Program-made: the position numbers and the translations under genes
The notes under the pieces: model-generated
The model's database searches: none
What the model was told of the DNA's origin: nothing
The model's input: the letters and a program-made list of their open reading frames with translations, nothing else
Source of the DNA: Paramecium octaurelia
Lineage: Eukaryota; Ciliophora; Oligohymenophorea; Peniculida; Parameciidae
DNA: 37,928 bases
Direction of reading: 5' to 3'
Assembly: GCA_905182995.1 (NCBI GenBank)
Contig: CAJJDP010000050.1
Location: 476,219-514,146, forward strand
Shown: piece by piece, positions 1 to 8,530 of the stretch
Position numbering within the stretch: the first letter of the stretch is position 1
How the letters are laid out: each line of letters begins with the position of its first letter

Positions 1-2129
1 CTTGTATTTCAGATATTTCTTTTTTTAATTCTAAATTTGCATTGTTTTAAGCCTCTATTAATTTTTAAAGACATTCAGATTCTTATTCTTGTTTTTTAAA
101 TTAAGACTAATTTTCTTCAATTATTGTTGAGACTTTCTCATTCTGTGCCTAAAATTTGATTTCAAACTCTTCTTCAAGCTTCTTTAATTATTCATCAATA
201 ATTGAAGATTTTCGAAAATTTTTCATGTCCTTATTAACCATACTAAGTTCTGACTTTAAATCATTTATTTAACAAGTTAATCTATATTAATCAGTTGAAA
301 TGGAGCTTTATACTTCAGCTAAACTTAACTAAGATTTGTTGCTTGCATCATTAATTTATAAACCCAATTCTAATTTTTGTTATTGTAATTATTAATCTAT
401 TTATTATGATAATTATTCTTGTTTTATAATCTTTTGGTCCAAAGTTGAAAAATTAGTGTTTAAATTTTCCTCTAAATTTTAAATTTTTTATGAAATTAAT
501 TTTCTTTCTTCTTTTTCGTCTTATATCTGAAGTTGCAATTGTTCCTTTTATGATGACATCTCTATTAAATTTTATTCTGTTTCATCAACCATGATTAATT
601 TCTCCATTTTCTTCGAATTTATTTCAAATTGTTAATAATATGTCTTAATTAATTCAGTCCTTGGTAATTCTGCATCTGCTTTGCCTTCTTAATCAATAAT
701 TTAATTTATTTATCCTTTTTATTTAAGAGTTTCTTATTCTTTCAATAATTCTATTTATAAATTAACTGATTCATTAAATATGTTTAAATATTGATCTTAT
801 AATTAGCATTTTGAAATAAATTCATGTATTTCTGGACTTATTTTATCTTCCTGTATATCATTTATTTTGATTTGATTTGAATCTATTGATAATTAAATAA
901 CTACCTGATAATGTCAGAATTTTTATTAATTATTACTTACAAAGCAAATCGTGTTTGATAAGAGAATCTAATTTATATTTTATGTCCTAATAAAATAATT
1001 AATCGAGTCTATCTTATTTCTCTTATTGTTCCAATATTTTCTTATTTTGATCTTTTTAACTCAATAAATTAATCATGTTTTCAACTTATTTTTCATCTAA
1101 CTCAAATATTTTTTTATTCTCTAATTTAATGAAATCTTAAATATCTGAATTATTCTTTGTTAGTTATAAATCTATATTTTTGATCATTTCTGATAATTAT
1201 TCATTATAATAATCTTTTAGTTATTTAATTTCTTGAACAACCATATTAAATTATTGTTCTCTTTTAAAATTATGTTTAGAAATTAAATCCTCTGATTAAC
1301 CCATAAATGAATTCCATCTTTTGTTTGCTTCTTTTAAACTGATATATTAAATAGGATTTTCTTCAATACATTCTACGCATGCTAACCTCCCAAACTCTGG
1401 TTCAGTTTAATTTATGTTTAACATAATTATTTCCTTGTTATGTTTATTACAAATCTAATTAAGATAAGGAGTTTTCTAATATAAATAATTATAAATTACA
1501 TGTTGATCAAATTCTTTGGCAGGCATTTAGTTGATATTAGCAGATTAATTGATTGGTACACTAGATTTTATTAATTCTATGGATTCCATGATTTAGTTAA
1601 AATTTTACGATTTTTACTAAGATTACAATGATTCATAAATAATTTGGAAAAGGGCTAAGTCTTTTTCCTTATAAGTTAGTTATTTTGGTATATTATAATT
1701 AAAATTTCCTATATAATTTTTTGATAGAATTTGAATTTCCTCATCATAATTTTTGAATTCTAACTTGGATTCCTTTGATTCAATTTCAAATTGGATTTAT
1801 TCCACTTATTGATCAATTAATTATAGTAATTTTTCAATTTCTATCTTGATTTAGTTTTTGTATGATTTTATGGATGATTACAATTGTTTTAAATTGTTTA
1901 ATCTTAGAACATTCTCTTCCTTAGCAAGTTTTTCAGTTTGGGTCTTCATACTTTATATCATTTCTGTAGCTTCATTTAACAATGCCATATTTTCTTTATC
2001 GACTCTCTCAGCCAGACATCTTGTGCATAAATATTTGTCATCAATTCTTGTTTATGATTTCAAATCAACTACTACTATTTCTAATTTATGAACTTAACAA
2101 ATTCTTTTTTCAATCTCAAATGTTTACAT
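1..2129 (-). CDS. zinc-binding / coiled-coil protein, partial (3' end outside window)
   Basis: Minus-strand ORF, TAA/TAG read as Gln. The start is ATG at 2127-2129, protein MQTFEIEKRIC..., and the frame is open to position 1, giving about 700 visible residues. One 22-nt GTAG...TAG intron (883-904) is needed, because without it a TGA follows at once. Residues 11-38 hold C-x2-H-x20-C-x2-C, and the same spacing recurs near residues 227-256 (CNKH ... CVEC). These look like two B-box-like zinc fingers, each followed by long Lys/Glu/Gln/Leu-rich coiled-coil sequence that runs to the window edge. There is no signal peptide or membrane segment, so it is probably cytosolic or cytoskeletal. The exact function is not recognised. 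Most of the 5' half is duplicated to the right of the n at 2447. The fingers and frame are seen directly; the B-box comparison is from memory. Confidence 0.8.
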
Positions 2130-2446
2130 AAAATTTTATTTATTTAATCTTATTTATTTGAAAGGTGGAATGTTAAGATCATCAAAATATATAATAAATT
2201 TTGAATAAATAATACTGTAAATAACGATGTTTGAATAGTATTGGGCTGCATATACATAACACTATTATAGAATTAATTTGGGCTTAAATTTCTGTTATCT
2301 TGAATCTCATATTTATTAATATATATTTTTAGCATTATTTTTAGTATTACATTTAATATTCTTAATGAAGCAATTATTAATCAATAAATGTCTCAAATGT
2401 ACTAGCATTTATCGGTATTTGTAAAATAAAGAATTCCTTTAAACAA
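987..2446. repeat. direct repeat, copy 1 (1,460 bp)
   Basis: Positions 987-2446 repeat almost perfectly at 2448-3907, separated only by the single n at 2447. Copy 1 ends exactly at the n and copy 2 begins exactly after it, the signature of two contig ends that overlap but were joined without merging. Confidence 0.95.
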
Positions 2447-2447
2447 N
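2447..2447. other. assembly gap placeholder (single n)
   Basis: A lone ambiguous base flanked by the two copies of a 1,460-bp repeat. It marks a contig join, not a biological site. Confidence 0.95.
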
Positions 2448-3590
2448 CTAATAAAATAATTAATCGAGTCTATCTTATTTCTCTTATTGTTCCAATATTT
2501 TCTTATTTTGATCTTTTTAACTCAATAAATTAATCATGTTTTCAACTTATTTTTCATCTAACTCAAATATTTTTTTATTCTCTAATTTAATGAAATCTTA
2601 AATATCTGAATTATTCTTTGTTAGTTATAAATCTATATTTTTGATCATTTCTGATAATTATTCATTGTAATAATCTTTTAGTTATTTAACTTCTTGAGCA
2701 ACCATATTAAATTATTGTTCTCTTTTAAAATTATGTTTAGAAATTAAATCCTCTGATTAACCCATAAATGAATTCCATCTTTTGTTTGCTTCTTTTAAAC
2801 TGATATATTAAATAGGATTTTCTTCAATACATTCTACGCATGCTAACCTCCCAAACTCTGGTTCAGTTTAATTTATGTTTAACATAATTATTTCCTTGTT
2901 ATGTTTATTACAAATCTAATTAAGATAAGGAGTTTTCTAATATAAATAATTACAAATTACATGTTGATCAAATTCTTTGGCAGGCATTTAGTTGATATTA
3001 GCAGATTAATTGATTGGTACACTAGATTTTATTAATTCTATGGATTCCATGATTTAGTTAAAATTTTACGATTTTTACTAAGATTACAATGATTCATAAA
3101 TAATTTGGAAAAGGGCTAAGTCTTTTTCCTTATATGTTAGTTATTTTGGTATATTATAATTAAAATTTCCTATATAATGTTTTGATAGAATTTGAATTTC
3201 CTCATCATAATTTTTGAATTCTAACTTGGATTCCTTTGATTCAATTTCAAATTGGATTTATTCCACTTATTGATCAATTAATTATAGTAATTTTTCAATT
3301 TCTATCTTGATTTAGTTTTTGTATGATTTTATGGATGATTACAATTGTTTTAAATTGTTTAATCTTAGAACATTCTCTTCCTTAGCAAGTTTTTCAGTTT
3401 GGGTCTTCATACTTTATATCATTTCTGTAGCTTCATTTAACAATGCCATATTTTCTTTATCGACTCTCTCAGCCAGACATCTTGTGCATAAATATTTGTC
3501 ATCAATTCTTGTTTATGATTTCAAATCAACTACTACTATTTCTAATTTATGAACTTAACAAATTCTTTTTTCAATCTCAAATGTTTACAT
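2448..3590 (-). CDS. second copy of the 5' part of the zinc-binding / coiled-coil gene, cut by the gap
   Basis: Starts at ATG 3588-3590 and matches codon for codon the gene starting at 2129 (offset 1,461), until it meets the n at 2447. It therefore lacks its 3' half. Both finger modules are present. About six substitutions separate the copies over 1,460 bp, for example near 1206/2667, 1229/2690, 1491/2952, 1674/3135 and 1719/3180. The most economical reading is one gene seen on two overlapping contigs (alleles or errors), so this should not be counted as an independent gene without read support. A real tandem duplication is the alternative. Confidence 0.6.
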
Positions 3591-3907
3591 AAAATTTTAT
3601 TTATTTAATCTTATTTATTTGAAAGGTGGAATGTTAAGATCATCAAAATATATAATAAATTTTGAATAAATAATACTGTAAATAACGATGTTTGAATAGT
3701 ATTGGGCTGCATATACATAACACTATTATAGAATTAATTTGGGCTTAAATTTCTGTTATCTTGAATCTCATATTTATTAATATATATTTTTAGCATTATT
3801 TTTAGTATTACATTTAATATTCTTAATGAAGCAATTATTAATCAATAAATGTCTCAAATGTACTAGCATTTATCGGTATTTGTAAAATAAAGAATTCCTT
3901 TAAACAA
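2448..3907. repeat. direct repeat, copy 2 (1,460 bp)
   Basis: Partner of 987-2446 at a constant offset of 1,461. About six single-base differences were counted by eye. Sequence to the right of 3907 is unique, so the left contig ended here. Confidence 0.95.
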
Positions 3908-3951
3908 TTAGAAATTAGATGATTATCTGGTTATTTTTAAAATTTCTAATC
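3591..3951. other. 5' flank of the zinc-finger gene, no gene seen
   Basis: AT-rich sequence upstream of the minus-strand start at 3590, presumably holding its promoter and 5' UTR. No ORF, repeat or recognisable control element stands out. Confidence 0.4.
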
Positions 3952-4260
3952 TCAATAAGGAAATAGCAATTAGGAATGAGATAAACATTTTTTTATTGAA
4001 ATTTAAATGTGAGTACAATTTTAAAATACTTGTGTAAATTCTGATATTTTCTCATTACTTTTCTTCTTATCAAGAAGATCACACATCTATTCAATTTAGT
4101 ACACAAATCTTTCGATCTGCCATTCCTTAGTAGATCAAAATAACTTACTTTTAATCCTATCTGAAGTATTTGATATTAAAATATTTTATTCTGAAATATC
4201 TTAGATTGGCTTAGACTTGCATTCTAAATGAACTGATTATTTTTTGATGAAATTTATCAT
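3952..4260 (-). pseudogene. small broken ORF, unrecognised
   Basis: Minus-strand frame from ATG at 4258-4260 to TGA at 3952-3954, 102 codons with one internal TGA. The residues on both sides of that TGA look protein-like (for example EWQIERFVYQIEQM, then a Lys/Glu-rich stretch). A GT...AG segment of 23 nt near the TGA could be an intron, but removing it breaks the downstream frame, so I prefer a decayed gene. An in-frame TGA lies just upstream of the ATG. Function unknown. Confidence 0.35.
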
Positions 4261-4593
4261 TGCTGTTTTTTAATGGTAATAACTAAGCTGAAAAAACTTT
4301 CAACATTAAATTCCAAATTCAATTATATCATTAATAAACTTGGTAAAAAACCACTTTAGTCTAAAGTTTCTTATTTTATAAAGTTTAAGGCAAAGTCTTT
4401 AGAAGATATCATTGCTCCAAAAGCCTACTTTCCTGTATTATGTTAATGATATTTATTTATTTAATTAAATCTGCAGATGCTAAAAAATGGCTAGATGATT
4501 CATCTATTTAAATTTTTGGTGAATTTTTTATATGTTATTGAATAGTATCTGGAATCTGTCTTATTTTTAATTGGCATTAATTATGATAAATGA
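4261..4593 (+). pseudogene. short coding-like fragments in shifting frames
   Basis: Plus-strand pieces that read like protein but change frame: SLEDIIAPKAYFPVLC, then SADAKKWLDDSSIQIFGEFF, then EQYLESVLFLIGI, each ended by TGA. They lie immediately upstream of the Rpn6-like relic and could be its eroded N-terminal part, though I could not align them to that family. No gene model is supported. Confidence 0.3.
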
Positions 4594-5053
4594 GCCATAT
4601 TATAGAAAGCCATTACTAACTTGACATCATAATTAAGATAGGTGAACTACTCTCAAGCTGTCTAGCATTTAAAAGCCACAGTTTATCATTTAAGAGATTG
4701 CAAAGTTGACACAGAAAGAAACACAATAATTATTTAAAGTTCATTCAAATAATTGTCTCGAAAGTTGAATCTGGAAGTGATGCTGATGCAGTTTAAAAAT
4801 AAGTAATTTAGCTAATGAATTATTAGCCAATACCTTAGAATCTTTAATTTATTGCCATTTAAAGACATTAAAGGCGCAAATAAGAATTTAAGTAATTGCA
4901 TAATTCTGTTTGAATGCTGTCTATTCAGGCTATATATATTGCTGCTTTGAAAGATAAAACTAGATGTTTGAGTCCATGTTAATTTGTCAGCAAATTTAAT
5001 ACAAAGCAGTAAAATCAAGGATTCTTATTGAGCAAGCAATTTAAGGTGTTTGA
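4594..5053 (+). pseudogene. probable relic of a proteasome lid subunit (Rpn6/PSMD11-like)
   Basis: Two overlapping plus-strand frames, 4594-4818 (74 codons) and 4814-5053 (79 codons), together give one protein after a frameshift near 4815. The second contains LESLIYCHLKTLKAQ..., ending in NAVY. This lines up with the conserved Rpn6 stretch LESKVYH.L.NL.K ... AANSIY, and is preceded by VNYSQAVQHL...LRDCKVD, which resembles the family's Y..AL.L...LLREL.K.DD. Rpn6 is a PCI-domain scaffold of the 26S proteasome lid. Only a fragment of an approximately 420-residue protein is left, with no usable start and no PCI end. The alignment is by eye from memory, so the family call is tentative; that the region is decayed coding DNA is firmer. 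Confidence 0.4.
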
Positions 5054-5298
5054 ATTAAAATAAGCGAGAAAATGATTGCCACTTTATATCTCTAAGAAAA
5101 AAAGCACATTCTTGTCGCCAGGGTTCTGTGTTTCAAACAAATATATGGAACTGGAGAGACATTAATTTTGTTTCTTATTAAAAAAGTACCAAAATAATTT
5201 AATTCACTTACCAATTGATGGAATACCTTTTAGGTTCCTAGTCAAAGCAGAATAGAAAAATAAAATTTCTACAAACATCTCAAATTTATTGTTAATGA
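5050..5298 (+). pseudogene. open frame between the two lid-subunit relics, unrecognised
   Basis: An 82-codon frame without TGA (KRENDCHFISLRKKAHS...), out of frame with the piece before it. It could be a continuation of the Rpn6-like relic, but I see no matching motif. Composition is protein-like, with Cys, His and Trp residues unusual for random AT-rich DNA. No start codon is supported. Confidence 0.3.
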
Positions 5299-5659
5299 AA
5301 ATTAATAACAAGATATTCAGGGTGTTCGATTGAATAAATTGCAATTCTTGATTTTGATTTAATATTTTTACTTCAAATTACCATTTAAGATACTGATCGA
5401 ATCTGATTTTGGTTGATGGATAGTAGAAAGATGATAAACCTAAATGTAAGGAAAAATTATGAACTTTGAGGATATTCTTTAAGCTCAAGTTATGGTCAAC
5501 GGAACTTGATGAATGAAGGCTAATTATTGTTTGCTTTAACTTCAACAACAACCTATACATTTTTATTCTAAAATCTTAATTAACCACAATTGTTAGTTTT
5601 AGAAATTTGAAACAAAATATGGTTATAATACAAATTTATCATATGAAGGAATATAAAAT
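5299..5659. other. inter-relic stretch, no gene seen
   Basis: AT-rich, with several TGAs in each plus frame and only short open frames on the minus strand. It would be the place for the missing N-terminal part of the Rpn11 relic, but I could not recognise it. Confidence 0.3.
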
Positions 5660-6167
5660 GTAACAATTGATACATCCATATAATAAGATATCCTTATAGT
5701 ATTATTGAAATGTTATTCATAGAAAGATCAGGTATATTCTCTGATATAGCTATTATCCTGAAATTGGGTGCCGACAGAATCTGTATGAAGCACAACAGAG
5801 TTTAGATTAAATTTGCATAAAAGATGTTGCTATTGTAATAGATCCAGTATAAAGTGGAAGTGCTTATAGAGGCTCTTAGAATAATAAGTAATTTAAATTG
5901 AAAAGCTGGAGGAGAGCTATGGTAGGTAATACGAAGTAAGGCTTGCTTATCACCTAAACTAAAATTTACAATCCGTGAACTATTAAGGCACATGTAAGAT
6001 GAATAGCTTTGAACAGAAATAAGCTAAGCAAGCATAAGAAGGTTTGGGTCGACAAAATAATATGGAATGTTCCAATTCAATTTTGGAAAGAATTTTTTTA
6101 ATTAGCAGAAAATTATGGATAGGGTTTAGAAGAAGAAAATATCAGGCTTGCAAATAAATAGAATTGA
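5660..6167 (+). pseudogene. RPN11: relic of the 26S proteasome deubiquitinase Rpn11 (PSMD14, JAMM family)
   Basis: Four pieces in the correct order match Rpn11. VTIDTSIQQDILIVLLK fits VE.VDPVFQ.KMLDMLK. After a TGA at 5742-5744 in the place of the family's Trp comes YSYYPEIGC, where intact proteins have the zinc-binding YHSHPGFGC. Next come EAQQSLDQICIKDVAIVIDP and VQS, fitting QQSFE....AVAVV(V/I)DPIQS, and then a piece fitting the PRQTTSN.G.L segment. After a frameshift near 5976, the stretch MECSNSILERI followed by AENYGQGLEEEN fits [24 protein letters not shown]. Both catalytic-site His residues are replaced, so it could not act as the lid isopeptidase even if translated. It carries at least one nonsense codon and two frameshifts. 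The first part of the protein is not recognisable. Confidence 0.6.
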
Positions 6168-6551
6168 TTAAAGTCAGTGATGCAGATTATAGAAGCCAAC
6201 TATTAGCAAAAGTGAAAGAAAAACATTGGAGATATTACTTAATATAACTGTTTGCACTCCATCCTTAGTTATAATTTTAATACTTAGTCATGCTTCGCAG
6301 ATGTAATCTTAAAACAAGATGACATTAAGAATCCTTATTCTATTATACTAAATTTAATAGGGAGTTAATTTAGTTTGCCAATACCAAATTAATAGTTCAA
6401 ATAGCAGAATAACATTTAGTGATGATTGCGTTCATTGTTAAGACTCAGTATCTATTATAGTTTTCTTATTTCAATTTTAGTATTGCCTGTATTAGTTTGT
6501 ACATCTTTTATCAATTGTAGAGTGGCTACTAGTGATTGCTGAGCTTGAGAA
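6168..6551 (+). pseudogene. coding-like debris after the Rpn11 relic
   Basis: All three plus frames have long runs without TGA. One contains KQDDIKNPYSIILNLIGSQF, which reads like real protein but is ended by TGA at once. It may be the start of the next relic, as the spacing is right for the front of a peptidase, but nothing is diagnostic. No complete gene. Confidence 0.3.
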
Positions 6552-6932
6552 ATGGAGGGATCTTTAGAAATTATTTTAAATAATGAATGTTTGTGTACAG
6601 TAATAATTCTTGTAAGTGAGTTCTACAATGAAAGCTAGAAGATGTAGAATGTTGAAGCGCATTAATTTCAAGAGCTTCAGTAAAAATGAATTTGGGTATG
6701 AATCACGAACAATCGTTGCTAGTAGTTCATGATTCATGCTTGTCAGGAGATTTAGTAGTAGTGTCATAGTAAAATAAATTCATGTTTCTTTGGTGATTCC
6801 GTCAGATAAAACAAACAGTTACTATTGTCAAAAACACGACCATCAAGACGTTATGAATCTACGTTTGCAATTTCTGAGAATTTGAAACAAATTTCTGAGT
6901 CTGGACTACAAAGTTTTAAATCTCCATTATGA
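6552..6932 (+). pseudogene. possible relic of a caspase-like (C14) peptidase
   Basis: Three short frames joined by frameshifts: 6552-6689, 6686-6796 and 6792-6932. The middle one contains EQSLLVVHDSCLSGDLVVVS, the shape of the catalytic-Cys strand of caspase/metacaspase-type peptidases (hydrophobic run, then D-x-C-x-S-G). The last contains RRYESTFAISENLKQ followed by ISESG and SFKSPL, resembling the strand after the active site (R...A.TA......E.G...F....L). No His-Gly motif was found before it, so the call rests on one motif plus a loose second one. Because of the frameshifts it is at most a pseudogene. Coincidence is possible. Confidence 0.35.
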
Positions 6933-7309
6933 TTATGATGATGATACAAGACATATAATTTCCTACTTATAAAAGCTGATCGTTCAGGTAAAAAGAGATA
7001 GAAAATATCTAGGAATACAGTCTGACTTTTAATCTTAAAAATTATTTTGGACAAAGGCTTTTATTCTACAAGTAGACATACAGATAACTATTTCATCAAT
7101 ATCGAGTCATAAATGTTATGATCATTCCAGCTAGTAGGTCCTCTTTGTAATTATGTAGGACAATACCAAATGCAGCTTTAAAATTGAATGCTATGCAAAC
7201 ACAGGTAACCGAATAACTTCAGTAAACAGTAAATTGTTTTCTGTCTAAAAAGTACTCATTAAACTCTAGTAAATGTAAATGAATTTGAATAAAATTAATC
7301 GCACAAGTC
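6933..7309 (+). other. coding-like stretch without a gene model
   Basis: A plus-strand frame from about 6886 to 7431 has no TGA for roughly 180 codons, mixing Cys/Asp/Tyr-rich segments (for example HKCYDHSSQQVLFVIM). I recognise no domain in this part and see no convincing start. It runs in frame into the eIF5A-like piece. Confidence 0.3.
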
Positions 7310-7640
7310 ACGCAACTACTAGATTCCGAATTGCTTCATGCAACTCAAGGATAAGAGCAGATCGTAAAATTTGTACCATTTCTGAAACCAAAAATAGTAA
7401 AACTGGTTAAATTCTAAAAAATGAAGTATGATAGAGAATTAACGCAATGCAATAGCCAGCTATAAACTAAGGTTTGAGATTTCAGAGTTATAACTTTTAC
7501 AATGAACAACACATTAAGAGAATACTCACCTGAAGGTGTTGGCAAGTCTCATAAAATTGCCCAGAAATATTTAAAAATTGCTAACCAAGCCCCAGAAAAT
7601 TAATTAAAGAGAATTAAAAGGCTATTTGTCTATTAAATGT
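7310..7640 (+). pseudogene. possible relic of translation factor eIF5A
   Basis: The frame ending with TGA at 7429-7431 contains RKICTISETKNSKTG, which matches eIF5A GRPCKIVEMSTSKTG at the C, I, E, S, K, T and G positions. SKTG precedes the hypusine loop KHGHAK; here QILKNE follows, so the modified Lys context is lost. A second frame from 7508 contains LREYSPEGVGK and AQKYL, resembling the family's LREDLRLPEGDLGKEIEQKY, in the right order though closer than expected. Frameshifts separate the two. The match is by eye and short, so it is tentative. Confidence 0.3.
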
Positions 7641-7691
7641 ATATTTTTGAACTGATAAGTTTCTGAAGCTGCTTTTTAAATTGAGAATGCT

Positions 7692-8051
7692 ATGTTCCCA
7701 TTTTTCAAGGAGAGCATAATCTATCTAATATTGAACTATCTTTACAGATTTTTTATCGACCAAATCTTACTAATATTTAACGGATGCTAGATAATTTAAA
7801 ATTTGCACTTTGAAATAGTATGTGTTGATTTCGAAAATATAGGGCATTTTATATTTTATAAAAAATATGATATATATAAACTTATCAAAGACAGAAAATC
7901 GAATCTTCGAACTTTCTTAATTTGTAAACCAATCCAAAGCATTAAATTCAAATTATATCAGATTGAATTTAAGAGTTCAAATTAAAATTGTATTGAGATT
8001 GTTGTTAAAAGCAAGGATCAAATAAAAATAATTTACTTTATTTATTTTTGA
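7692..8051 (+). CDS. hypothetical 119-aa ORF upstream of giant gene A
   Basis: ATG at 7692 (MFPFFKESIIYLILNYLYRF...) to TGA at 8049-8051. The frame is open from 7656 after an upstream TGA. The first 35 residues are hydrophobic enough for one membrane segment; the rest is mixed and ends in a hydrophobic IIYFIYF tail. It follows a run of gene relics directly, so it could be the last fragment of one of them. No domain recognised. Confidence 0.3.
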
Positions 8052-8197
8052 ACTTAATATCACAAATAAATTTATAAAAATCATTAATTAGTAATTTTAA
8101 GCTGTTATGAAATATAAATGACCATAAAATCTCTCTTCTAGAAAAAGATTCAATGGATTACTTACTCTTTGGATAGTTTTGAAATTATTATTTAAAT

Positions 8198-8392
8198 ATG
8201 GGTCACAACAAATACCTTGAAATTACAAATGTAAATCAAGAAATTACTAATACTGTTTTGATTAATCATATTTAAGAAGTAATTACATATTATTTACATG
8301 AAGATCGAATAGAAAAGTTGAATTTGTAAAATGGACAGTGTCAACTTAGCAAATTAATATATTCAAACCATAGCCTGATGTAATTTTATTGA
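8198..8392 (+). CDS. hypothetical 64-aa ORF in the 5' flank of giant gene A
   Basis: ATG at 8198 (MGHNKYLEITNVNQ...) to TGA at 8390-8392, preceded by an in-frame TGA. Residue use is protein-like, but the ORF is short and isolated. It may be a fragment or a chance ORF in the roughly 480 bases between 8051 and the start of gene A, which otherwise show nothing recognisable. Confidence 0.2.
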
Positions 8393-8530
8393 TCTATATA
8401 ATTGTTTAAAAAATTCTTTAAAAGCTTAGTTTTGTAAAATTAGAGTACAATACAAGATCAAATTTGATATCCACAAATTTAAATCGATATATTAATTTTG
8501 AATTAAATAAATTATTTTAATCTCTTAATT

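Noticed and set aside
1858..2091. Plus-strand 77-codon ORF, repeated at 3319-3552
   Set aside because: It is the antisense shadow of the zinc-finger gene on the minus strand. It duplicates only because the underlying sequence does.
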